DNA of 33,231 nt from Halobacteriales archaeon SW_10_66_29 (GTDB lineage: Archaea; Halobacteriota; Halobacteria; Halobacteriales; Haloarculaceae). Under the pieces are notes generated by a model. That model saw nothing but the letters and a program-made list of their open reading frames with translations, was not told where the DNA came from and ran no database searches. Positions within the stretch are counted from its first letter, which is position 1; each line of letters opens with the position of its first letter. Shown piece after piece: positions 17,907 to 26,732 of the stretch. The position numbers and the translations under genes are program-made. The stretch covers positions 1 to 33,231 of the forward strand of contig PXSF01000070.1 of assembly GCA_003022845.1 (NCBI GenBank). Direction: 5' to 3'.

Positions 17907-19374
17907 ATGGCGGAACAGTACCTGCTTGGCATCGACATCGGGACGTCGGGGTCGTCGGGCGTGATCGTCGACGACGACCTGGCGGTGGTGGCGTCGGCGT
18001 CGACCGAACACGACTTCCGGGTTCCGAACCCGGGGTGGCTGGAGCACGACGCCGACGAGGTGTGGTGGGACGACTTCGTTGCGCTCTCCCGGGAGTTGCT
18101 CGACGGGACGGGCGTCGACCCGGCTGCCATCGCCGGCGTCGGCGTGAGCGCGATCTTCGCGGCGATGCAGCCGCGCGGACCTGACCGACCGGATCGGCGG
18201 GGAGGCAATCTACGAGACCTGCGGGAACCGCCTCACGTTCCAGTCTGTCGGACCGAAGATCCTCTGGTACAAGCGCAACGAACCGGAGCTGTTCGCCGAG
18301 ACCGAGAAGATCGTCGACGCGACGGGGTACGTCGTCCACGAACTGACGGGCAACTACACGATCGACAACGCGATCGCCTCGTACTTCCACCCGATGTACG
18401 ACCCCGAAACCTGCTCGTGGGACGAGGAGATGGTCGAGGCGGTCGGCATCTCGCGGGACCTGCTGCCAGATCCGGGCTGGGCGACCGAGATTGCGGGCGG
18501 CGTCACCGACGAGGCAGCCGCCGAAACCGGGCTGGAGCCCGGGACGCCCGTGATCGTCGGGACGGGGGACGCGCTCGCGTCGATGGTCAGCGTCGGGGCC
18601 GTCGATCCCGGCGAGGCGATCTTCATGTACGGCACTACGGGCGTGATCTTCACCGTGCTCGGGGGGAACCGCGCCCCCGAAGGGCTGTGGTCTGGCCCGT
18701 TCGTGTTCGAGGACACGTACCACGCCGGCGGCGGCATGGCGACCTCGGGCGCGATCGTGCGGTGGTTCCGGGACGAACTCGCCGACGCGGAGCGCCGGCG
18801 CGCCGAGGGCGCGGCCGCCGACGCGTACGAACTGTTGGACGGGCAGGCCGCCGACGTCGCCCCCGGCTCGGACGGGCTCGTCCTGTTGCCGTACTTCAGC
18901 GGCGAGCGGACGCCGATCACCGACGATTCGGCCCGCGGGACGCTCGTCGGACTGACGCTCCAGCACACGAAGGGCCACCTGTTCCGGGCGATCCTCGAGG
19001 GCGTCGGCTACGGGTTCAGACACCACGTCGAGGCGATGGCCGACGTGGGGATCGACGTCGACCGCGTGCGGGCGATCGGCGGCGGCGCGGGAAGCGAGCT
19101 GTGGCGCGGGATCGTCAGCGACATTACGGGCGTGAGCCAGGAGTACGTCGCCGACCCGCTGGGCTCGCCGCTCGGCGACGCCTTCCTCGCGGGCTATGGC
19201 ACCGGCGTCTTCGAGTCCCTCGACGCGCTCGAAACGCGGGTCGCGGTCACCGGCAGCACCGATCCCGATCCGGCGAACCGCGACGTCTACGACGAGTACT
19301 ACCACGTGTATCGGGATCTCTACCCGCAGGTGTGCGACAGCATGCACCGGCTGGCGGCGCTGGGCGACGAGTGA
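17907..19374 (+). pseudogene. FGGY-family carbohydrate kinase (xylulokinase-like), internal deletion/frameshift near 18170-18178
   Basis: MAEQYLLGIDIGTSGSSGVIVDDDL...GVGVSAIFAAMQP then frame shift to ADLTDRIGGEAIYETCGNRLTFQSVGPKILWYKRNEPELF...GDALASMVSVGAVDPGEAIFMYGTTGVIF...AIGGGAGSELWRGIVSDITG. Confidence 0.85.
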
Positions 19375-19433
19375 ACGGGAAAAATATTTTTACCGAGCTA
19401 CAGAAAGTAGTGCACATACTCGGTGACAGATGA

Positions 19434-20726
19434 ATGACTCGCCTGTACGCGCAGTTAGAGGCGTTAGAATCGACTGACGAGCAGATTTCGGTTGCGATCG
19501 TAGGTGCCGGGCGGATGGGGCGGAGCCTCGCCGTCGGGTCGGCGCACGTCGACGGGCTCCAGGTGACGGCTATCGCGGATATCGAGGTGGAACGGGCCCG
19601 GGAGGCGTTCCGCGAGCTCGGGTACACCGAGGAGGAGATAGCACTCGTCGAGTCGGTGCCGGAGGGCAACGAGGCGCGGGGGAACGGACAGCTGGTGGCC
19701 ACTCCCGACGCGCTCCTCCCCCCGCAGCTCGCGGACGTCGACGCCGTGATCGGCGCGACCGGCGACCCGGACGTCGGCGCGACAGTCGCACTCCGGGCGA
19801 TCGAGCACGGCACGCACGTCGTGATGCTCACCGACGAGACAGACGCCACCGTCGGGCCGTACCTGAGCACGCTCGCCGCCCAGAGCGGCGTGGTTTACAG
19901 CGGCGCGGCGGGCGACGAGCCCGGGGCGATCATGGAGCTGTACGATTTCGCCCGCTCGCTGGGGTTCGACGTGGTCGCCGCCGGCAAGGGCAAGAACAAC
20001 CCGCTGGACCGGGAGGCGACGCCGGCCAGCCTCGCCGACCGGGCAGATCAAAAGGGGCTGAACCCCGAGATCTACACCGCGTTCGTCGACGGCACCAACT
20101 CGATGCTCGAAATGACGATGGTGGCCAACGCCACCGGCCTCCGCGTCGACAGGCGCGGGTGCCACGGCGTGCGCGTCTCCGGCGTCGACGAACTCGCCGA
20201 CGTGTTCAGCACCGACGGCGACGGCGTCCTCTCGCGGGCGGGCGCCGTCGACTTCGCGCTCGGCGGCGGCGTCGCACCCGGCGTGTTCGTGGTCGTGACC
20301 ACCGACGACGCGACGATCCACGACGATATGTCCTACCTCAAACTCGGCACGGGGCCGAACTACGCGCTCCACCGGAACTACCACATCCCGACGATGGAGC
20401 CGTTGCTGGGGGCGGCCCGGTCGGAGCTGTACGGCGACGCGGCGCTGGTCCCGGAGGAACCGGTCGTCGACACGGTGACGGTCGCGAAGCGCGACCTCGC
20501 CGCGGGCGAGGCGATCGACGGGATCGGGGGGAGCACGGTGTACGGCCTGGCCGAGAACGCCGACGTCGCGCTCCGGGAGAACCTGGTCCCGGTCGGCCTC
20601 GTCGAGGGCGCCACCCTGACCAGCGACGTCGGCGAGGGCGAGCCGATCACCTACGACGACGTCGAACTGCAGCGTGGCGAACTGTTCCACCTGCGGCAGC
20701 TGCAGGAATCGCACTTCCAGGCGTGA
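19434..20726 (+). CDS. NAD(P)-binding oxidoreductase with homoserine-dehydrogenase-like fold and C-terminal SAF domain (DRL-like family candidate)
   Basis: Rossmann ISVAIVGAGRMGRSLAVGSAHVDGLQVTAIADIE; GKGKNNPLDREATPASLADRA; C-terminal VTVAKRDLAAGEAIDGIGGSTVYG...LVPVGLVEGATLTSDVGEGEPITYDDV (SAF). Confidence 0.8.
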   Translation: MTRLYAQLEALESTDEQISVAIVGAGRMGRSLAVGSAHVDGLQVTAIADIEVERAREAFRELGYTEEEIALVESVPEGNEARGNGQLVATPDALLPPQLADVDAVIGATGDPDVGATVALRAIEHGTHVVMLTDETDATVGPYLSTLAAQSGVVYSGAAGDEPGAIMELYDFARSLGFDVVAAGKGKNNPLDREATPASLADRADQKGLNPEIYTAFVDGTNSMLEMTMVANATGLRVDRRGCHGVRVSGVDELADVFSTDGDGVLSRAGAVDFALGGGVAPGVFVVVTTDDATIHDDMSYLKLGTGPNYALHRNYHIPTMEPLLGAARSELYGDAALVPEEPVVDTVTVAKRDLAAGEAIDGIGGSTVYGLAENADVALRENLVPVGLVEGATLTSDVGEGEPITYDDVELQRGELFHLRQLQESHFQA

Positions 20727-20790
20727 CCAGTCGAGAAGTGTAAGTGTTGTTCATATAATTTTATTACCCATCAATAGTATACAGCAACGT

Positions 20791-22233
20791 ATGACGCGGA
20801 GTGAGAGTGGAGACCGCGCGAGTAGTACTCACAGTGAACCCGCACGTTGGACCCTCACCGGGACAGCCTCGACAGCCGGCCCCAGCAGACGGAGGTTCCT
20901 GACGGCGGCCGGTGCAGCCAGCGTGATCGGCCTCGCCGGGTGCGTCGGCGGGGGCGACGACGGCAGCGGGTCGGTTTCGCCCGACGACCTCGACGTCGCT
21001 CCCGACGAGCTCGAGGTCGACGAGATCAACGTGCTGGCGGAGGGCGTCGCCGACAACCTCGTGCTTGCAGAGATGAGCGATCGGTTCGAGGACGAGTACG
21101 GCGTCACCGTCAACTGGACGGACTTCGGCTACGAGCAGACCCAGGAGGAGGCGAGCAACCAGGTGGCAGCCGACGAGAGCGCCTACGACGTGATGACGAT
21201 CGACACCTACTGGGTCGGTGACTTCGCGCTGGGCGAGAACCTGCTGCCGCTGGACAGCCTGATCGGCGGGAGTGACGTGGTCGACTCGGACAACTACCTG
21301 GAGGAGGTCTGGGACACCGTCGCACACTTCGAGGGGACGACCTGGACGATCCCGTTCTGGCAGTGGACGCTGGGGGCGGGCTACCGCGAGGACCTCCTCC
21401 AGGACGACGAGTTCGCCGCCCAGTACGAGTCGGAGTTCGGCGAGGACCTCCAGTCGGGGACCGAGAGCGTCTCGGCCTACGCGGACATGACGGTAAACAT
21501 CACGGAGATGACAGGCGGCGACGTTCACGGCGCGGCCCTGATGGGCCAGAGCGGGACGAAGGCCAACGACCAGTGGCTCGGCCTCTTCCAGGGAAAAGGT
21601 GGTACCTTCATCGACGAGGAGGGCAACCCCGTCTACGGCGACTACCGCCAGGAGGCCATCGAGGCCACAGAGGACTGGATCCGGATTATCCACGAGGGCG
21701 GTCCTGACGGCTCCGGCTCCTGGGGCTTCCCGGAGGTGTCCGAGCACGTCGGCCGGGGGGACGGCTTCTCGGCGATCAACTACAACATCTTCTACGTCAA
21801 CATGAACAACGCGCTGTCGGAGAACACCGAGAACGGGCAGATCAAGCAGTACGACACGCCAGGGGGGTCGCCGGCGGTCGGGTCGTGGTCGCTGGGCATC
21901 CCCGCGAACCTCTCGGAGGAGCGCGCCCAGGCCGCGTGGACGTACATCCAGTGGGCCAACAGCTTCGAGATGCGCAAGCAGCGCATCCTCAACGGGGGCT
22001 CGCCGGTCTGTTACGACACGCTCGACGACGACGAGGTGGTCGAGTCGAACCCGCTCCTGTGGGAGAACTTAGAGGAGCTGATCACCGGCGGCAAGTCCAT
22101 CTCGAAGTACCCGGGGGCGTTGCAGGCCAACACCCGCAACGGGGAGGAACTGTCGGCCGCGCTCGCCGGCGGGAAGTCCGTCGAGGACGCCATCGACGCC
22201 GGCATCGAGGCGGTCGAGAACGCGATGGAGTGA
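20791..22233 (+). CDS. Sugar-type ABC transporter substrate-binding lipoprotein (Tat signal)
   Basis: SRRRFLTAAGAASVIGLAGCVGGG Tat lipobox; MalE/UgpB-like body (WTIPFWQWTLGAGYREDLL, AAWTYIQWANSFEMRKQRI). Confidence 0.9.
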   Translation: MTRSESGDRASSTHSEPARWTLTGTASTAGPSRRRFLTAAGAASVIGLAGCVGGGDDGSGSVSPDDLDVAPDELEVDEINVLAEGVADNLVLAEMSDRFEDEYGVTVNWTDFGYEQTQEEASNQVAADESAYDVMTIDTYWVGDFALGENLLPLDSLIGGSDVVDSDNYLEEVWDTVAHFEGTTWTIPFWQWTLGAGYREDLLQDDEFAAQYESEFGEDLQSGTESVSAYADMTVNITEMTGGDVHGAALMGQSGTKANDQWLGLFQGKGGTFIDEEGNPVYGDYRQEAIEATEDWIRIIHEGGPDGSGSWGFPEVSEHVGRGDGFSAINYNIFYVNMNNALSENTENGQIKQYDTPGGSPAVGSWSLGIPANLSEERAQAAWTYIQWANSFEMRKQRILNGGSPVCYDTLDDDEVVESNPLLWENLEELITGGKSISKYPGALQANTRNGEELSAALAGGKSVEDAIDAGIEAVENAME

Positions 22234-22236
22234 GCC

Positions 22237-23163
22237 ATGGCGACCGACCCAGGCGGCTCCCGCGAGCGAGCCAGCCGGACCCTCGGCGACCTGCAGGAGG
22301 TGGTACCGCTCCGGTGGACGCTCGTCGCGCCGGCGGCGCTCCTGCTGGCGTTCGTGACGCTGCTCCCGATCCTCTATCTGGGCTATCTCAGCGCCACGGA
22401 CTTCAATGTCCTCCGCGGGATGACCGAGGGCGTCGTCGGCGTCCAGAACTACACCTCCGCGGTGCTCGAATCCGACGAGTTCCACAACGCGCTGTGGAAT
22501 ATGGCAGTGTTCATCGTCGTGGTGGTAACGGTTCAGACCGTGCTGGGGTTTCTGCTGGCGTTGCTGCTGTGGGGGCGACCCAAACGCCGGAAGTACGTCC
22601 TGCCGGTGTTGCTGACCCCGATGTTCGTCTCGTGGGTCGCGGTCGGACTGATGTTCCGGTTCATGTTCGAGGACGGGATCGGCATCGTCCCACTGTTGCT
22701 GAGCCAGGTCGGGGTGAACATCTCGTGGTTCTCGGACCCGACGTACGCGCTGGTGGCGATCATGATCGCGGACATCTGGGAGTGGACGCCGTTCATGCTG
22801 ATCCTGTTTCTGGCGGGGCTGGAGTCGCTGCCGGAGGAGCCCCACGAGGCCGCACGGGTCAACGGCGCGTCCCGCCTGGAGGTCATCAAGGACGTGACCC
22901 TGCCGATGATGTTCCCCGTCGTCGCGGTGGCGGTGTTCATCCGGATCGTCGAGGCGTCGAAGGTGTTCCCGAAGGTGCTCGCGATGACTGAAGGGGGGCC
23001 CGGATCCGCGACCGAAACGGGGAGCTGGATCGTCTACAAGATCGGGTTCCGGTTCAACGACCTCGGCGTCGCCGCCTCGCAGGCCGTCTCGCTCACGCTG
23101 ATGGTGCTCGGGCTGCTGTACGTCTTCTACTGGTCAGGGGGGTTGCAGAAGGATGTCTTCTGA
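22237..23163 (+). CDS. ABC transporter permease (MalF/UgpA-like)
   Basis: Multiple TM segments, EAA-type loop EEPHEAARVNGASRLEVIKDVTLPMM. Confidence 0.92.
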   Translation: MATDPGGSRERASRTLGDLQEVVPLRWTLVAPAALLLAFVTLLPILYLGYLSATDFNVLRGMTEGVVGVQNYTSAVLESDEFHNALWNMAVFIVVVVTVQTVLGFLLALLLWGRPKRRKYVLPVLLTPMFVSWVAVGLMFRFMFEDGIGIVPLLLSQVGVNISWFSDPTYALVAIMIADIWEWTPFMLILFLAGLESLPEEPHEAARVNGASRLEVIKDVTLPMMFPVVAVAVFIRIVEASKVFPKVLAMTEGGPGSATETGSWIVYKIGFRFNDLGVAASQAVSLTLMVLGLLYVFYWSGGLQKDVF

Positions 23164-24058
23164 CTCGCCGATCATCAAGTCGCGGGCGGGCGAACTCGTC
23201 GCGGACAGCGTGCTGGTCGTCTTCGCGCTGTTCACGGTGTTCCCGTTCCTGTGGGTCGTCTGGACGGCACTGAAACCCGAACACCTGGCGCTGAACCCGG
23301 GGGCGACGAACTTCACGCCGACGCTGGAGTCGTTCGAACTCATGTGGAACCTGGTGGACGCCGGATCCGGGGGAACGAGAGAGGGCGCCGAGTCGACCGT
23401 TGACATCACCCGGAGCGGGTCGCCGGTCCACCTGTACCTGTTCAACACGCTGTTCGTCGCCGGCGCGGCGACGCTGCTCTCGCTCGCCGTCGGCGCGTTC
23501 GCGGCCTACTCGATCGCCCGGTTCGACACCGGCGGCATGCCCCTGCGGGTCGCGTTCCTTCTCCCGATCCTGATCCCGCCGATCGCGTTCAGCATCTCGA
23601 TGTTCTTCGTCTGGGACGCCCTCGGGATCGGCAACTCGCGGACCGCGATCGTCCTCGCGTACATGACGTTCGCGATCCCGTTTGCGGTGTGGTTTCTCAC
23701 CGTCTTCTTCGAGGGGTTCCCCGAGGAACTCGAGGAGGCCGCGATGGTCGACGGCGACACGCGGGTGCGTGCGGTCATCAACATCATCGTCCCCAATATG
23801 AAGCCCGCGTTCTTCGCGACGGGGATCCTGATCTTCATCTACTCCTGGAACAACTTCATCTTCCCGTTCCTGCTGACCAACGACGAGAGCCTGCGGACGA
23901 TGCCGGTGCTGGTCTCGACGTACGTCACCTCCTCCGACCTGCTGGTCTCGCCGATGTCGGCAGCGATCATCGTGACCGTCTCCCCGGTGTTGATCCTCGC
24001 ATACTTCCTCGGGAAGTTCCTCATCGAGGGGATGAACACCCAGACGGGGATCGACTGA
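23153..24058 (+). CDS. ABC transporter permease (MalG/UgpE-like)
   Basis: FPFLWVVWTALKP; EAA-type loop PEELEEAAMVDGDTRVRAVINIIVPNMKP; overlaps upstream ORF by 11 nt. Confidence 0.92.
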   Translation: MSSDSPIIKSRAGELVADSVLVVFALFTVFPFLWVVWTALKPEHLALNPGATNFTPTLESFELMWNLVDAGSGGTREGAESTVDITRSGSPVHLYLFNTLFVAGAATLLSLAVGAFAAYSIARFDTGGMPLRVAFLLPILIPPIAFSISMFFVWDALGIGNSRTAIVLAYMTFAIPFAVWFLTVFFEGFPEELEEAAMVDGDTRVRAVINIIVPNMKPAFFATGILIFIYSWNNFIFPFLLTNDESLRTMPVLVSTYVTSSDLLVSPMSAAIIVTVSPVLILAYFLGKFLIEGMNTQTGID

Positions 24059-24120
24059 TCGGCGCCGGACCACCTGTCACCGCAACTATTATAGTGACCC
24101 GCGAGAGTGTTTCACGTAGT

Positions 24121-25506
24121 ATGGCCAGTGTCGAACTCGACAGTCTCGTGAAGCGGTTCGGCGGTCCAGAGGGGACGATCGTCGCCAACGACAACATCGA
24201 CCTGACCATCGAGGACGGCGAATTCATCGTCATCGTCGGGCCGTCGGGGAGCGGCAAGTCGACGGCGTTGCGGGCGATCGCCGGCCTGGAGGAGCCAACC
24301 GAAGGGCGGGTCCTCATCGGCGGCGAGGACGTGACCGACCTGCCGCCCCGGGACCGCGACGTCGCGATGGTGTTCCAGAACTACGCGCTGTACCCCCACA
24401 AGACCGTCGACGGGAACATGCGCTACGGGCTGGAGAAGTCCAGCGGCCTCTCGGGCGAGGAGATCGACGAGCGGGTCCGGCAGTTCGCCGAGATGATGGA
24501 GATCGAGGAGACACTGGAGAAGACGCCCGACCAGCTGTCGGGCGGGCAGAAACAGCGGGTCGCGCTGGGCCGGGCGATCGTCCAGAAGCCGGAGGCGTTC
24601 CTGATGGACGAGCCGCTCTCGAACCTGGACGCGAAGCTCCGCCTCCAGATGCGCACCGAGTTCCAGCGCATCCACCGTGAGCTGGGCAAGACGACGATCT
24701 ACGTGACACACGACCAGGAGGAGGCGATGACGATGGGTGACCGGATCGTCGTGATGGACGGGGGGGAGATCCAGCAGATCGACGAACCCGCCGACGTCTA
24801 CGACCGCCCCGAGAACTACTTCGTCGCGCAGTTCATCGGCGAGCTGACGATGAACTTCGCGGAGGTGACCGTCGAGAACGGGACCGTTTCGAGCGAGAAC
24901 TTCAGCTTCAGCTTCCCGGGGGAGGGCCCCGACCTGGCGGACGGCACGTACCTGCTGGGGATCAGGCCCGGGGACGTCGAGCTCCGTCCCGACAGCGAGG
25001 TTTCGGGCACCGCGACCGTCGAGGTGACCGAGCCGACGGGGAGCGAGGCGGTGGTCTACCTCGAAAACGAGCACGAGTACACCGTGTCGATCGAGCGGGA
25101 GTCCGTCTCGTCGGTGACGGCCGTCGAGACGGTGCCGAGCTCGGACGCCGCGGCGGCCGACGAGCTCCACTGGACCAACGTCTCCATCGAGCACGGCACC
25201 GTCCGGAGCGACGAGTTCCGGTTCGAGCTCCCCGACGAGGCCCCGGAGCTCGTCAGCGGCGACTACCGCCTCGGCGTCCGCCCGAGCGACCTGAACGGCG
25301 ACGCGCCCGCCGAGCGGATCAGCGTCCGGTTCCAGCGCACCGACGAGCTGTCGGTCAAGACCGACCGGACCGCGTTGCCGCAGGTGGGCGAGGAAGTGGA
25401 CTTCCGCATCCCACACCGGAAGATCCACCTGTTCGACCCCGAAACCGAGGAGACCGTCTATCACGGCCGGGACAAACGCGCCGAACCCGACAGACAGGTC
25501 GCCTGA
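24121..25506 (+). CDS. ABC transporter ATP-binding protein (MalK/UgpC-like) with duplicated segment in C-terminal regulatory region
   Basis: Walker A GPSGSGKST, signature LSGGQKQRVALGRAIV, Walker B AFLMDEPLSNLDAKLR, C-terminal TOBE/MOP-like region. Confidence 0.93.
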   Translation: MASVELDSLVKRFGGPEGTIVANDNIDLTIEDGEFIVIVGPSGSGKSTALRAIAGLEEPTEGRVLIGGEDVTDLPPRDRDVAMVFQNYALYPHKTVDGNMRYGLEKSSGLSGEEIDERVRQFAEMMEIEETLEKTPDQLSGGQKQRVALGRAIVQKPEAFLMDEPLSNLDAKLRLQMRTEFQRIHRELGKTTIYVTHDQEEAMTMGDRIVVMDGGEIQQIDEPADVYDRPENYFVAQFIGELTMNFAEVTVENGTVSSENFSFSFPGEGPDLADGTYLLGIRPGDVELRPDSEVSGTATVEVTEPTGSEAVVYLENEHEYTVSIERESVSSVTAVETVPSSDAAAADELHWTNVSIEHGTVRSDEFRFELPDEAPELVSGDYRLGVRPSDLNGDAPAERISVRFQRTDELSVKTDRTALPQVGEEVDFRIPHRKIHLFDPETEETVYHGRDKRAEPDRQVA

Positions 25507-25621
25507 TCGGCGCGGCGACGGCTCCCCGGCCGGGACCGGTCAGCGCGGATCGTTCTTTCTGTTCGGCGTGGGCGGCGAAACGGAGGAACGTTGAAGGCGG
25601 TCGCCATCCACAGAGTCAGCT

Positions 25622-26650
25622 ATGACCGGAGCGAACCCACGCCTCGCCGTGACGATGGGCGACCCCGCGGGGATCGGCCCCGAAATCACGCTGAAGGCGC
25701 TCGCCGATCCGGCGGCGCGCGGGGCGGCGGCCCCCGTCGTGCTGGGTGACTACGCGTTCCTGCAGGCCGAGCGGGAACGGTTCGGGATCGACGTTGAGCT
25801 TCAGCGGGTCGACAGCGCAGCGGACGCCCCCGCGCTCGGGGGCGACACCGACGCCGACGCGGTCGGAGTCGTCGACTTCGACAACGTCGCGTCGCCGGTG
25901 ACCCGCGGCGAGGTTCAAAGCGAGTACGGCCGCGCCAGCCTCGCGTACGTCGAGCGGAGTATCGACCTGGCCGTCGAGGGAACCGTCGACGGGATCTGCA
26001 ACGCCCCGATCCACAAGGAGGCGATCAGCCGAGCGGGCAGCGAGTTCGCCGGCCACACGGACATGATGGCCGCGCGGACTGGCGTCGAGGAGTACACGCC
26101 GCTGTTGACCGACGATGAGCTGTACGTCACCCACTGCTCGCTCCACGTCCCCCTCGCGACGGCAGTGGAGCACGTATCGACCGAAACAGTCCTCGAGACG
26201 ATCCGAGTCACCCACGACCACCTGCCGGAGGTCGGGATCGATGACCCGTCGCTGGGCGTGCTCGGCGTCGACCCTCACGCGGGCGACAGCGGCGTCATCG
26301 GCGAGTTCGACGACCGGACGGTCCGGCCCGCCGTCGAACGGGCGTGCGAACGGGGGATCGACGCCCGCGGGCCGCTCCCGCCAGACAGCGCGTTCAACCG
26401 TGCTCTCGCCGGCGAGTTCGACTGCGTGATCGCGATGTACCACGACCAGGGCCACATCCCGCTGTTCGTCAACAGCTACGTCCCCGGCGGGGGCGTGGGC
26501 GCGGCCGTCGCCGTGCTCGGGTTCCCGTTCGTCCGCACGACGACGCTCCACGGAACAGCCTACGACATCGCCGGCGACGGCGTCGCCGCCCCCGACAGCA
26601 TGATCGGCAGCGTCCGACTTGCCGCCGAGGCTGTCCGCCACCGGTCGTGA
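25622..26650 (+). CDS. PdxA-family dehydrogenase (4-hydroxythreonine-4-phosphate / 4-phospho-D-threonate/erythronate dehydrogenase type)
   Basis: RLAVTMGDPAGIGPEITLKAL, APIHKEAISRAGSEFAGHTDMMAA, ALAGEFDCVIAMYHDQGHIPLF. Confidence 0.9.
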   Translation: MTGANPRLAVTMGDPAGIGPEITLKALADPAARGAAAPVVLGDYAFLQAERERFGIDVELQRVDSAADAPALGGDTDADAVGVVDFDNVASPVTRGEVQSEYGRASLAYVERSIDLAVEGTVDGICNAPIHKEAISRAGSEFAGHTDMMAARTGVEEYTPLLTDDELYVTHCSLHVPLATAVEHVSTETVLETIRVTHDHLPEVGIDDPSLGVLGVDPHAGDSGVIGEFDDRTVRPAVERACERGIDARGPLPPDSAFNRALAGEFDCVIAMYHDQGHIPLFVNSYVPGGGVGAAVAVLGFPFVRTTTLHGTAYDIAGDGVAAPDSMIGSVRLAAEAVRHRS

Positions 26651-26659
26651 TACTGTGAC

Positions 26660-26708
26660 AACGGTCCGGGAACAGTACGATGGAGGTCGAGAACGGGGTC
26701 GGACCGTT
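26660..26708. terminator. Inverted repeat between convergent genes (possible bidirectional terminator)
   Basis: aacggtccg (26660-26668) / cggaccgtt (26700-26708), between pdxA-like stop and iclR2 stop. Confidence 0.35.
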
Positions 26709-26732
26709 CACAATGTGTAAACGCAGACGGAA

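Noticed and set aside
17347-19347. 666-aa minus-strand ORF across lpdA and the FGGY kinase
   Set aside because: Antisense shadow ORF spanning two recognisable plus-strand genes and the intergenic region; no recognisable protein family.
19384-19400. aaaaatattttt palindrome between kinase and SAF gene
   Set aside because: AT-rich promoter/terminator-like sequence; a short A/T palindrome is expected by chance in such spacers.
19464-20714. 416-aa minus-strand ORF antisense to the SAF-domain oxidoreductase
   Set aside because: Codon-bias shadow of a well-supported plus-strand CDS.
24112-25464. 450-aa minus-strand ORF antisense to the ABC ATPase
   Set aside because: Shadow of a canonical ABC ATPase; repetitive L/V/D/R composition.
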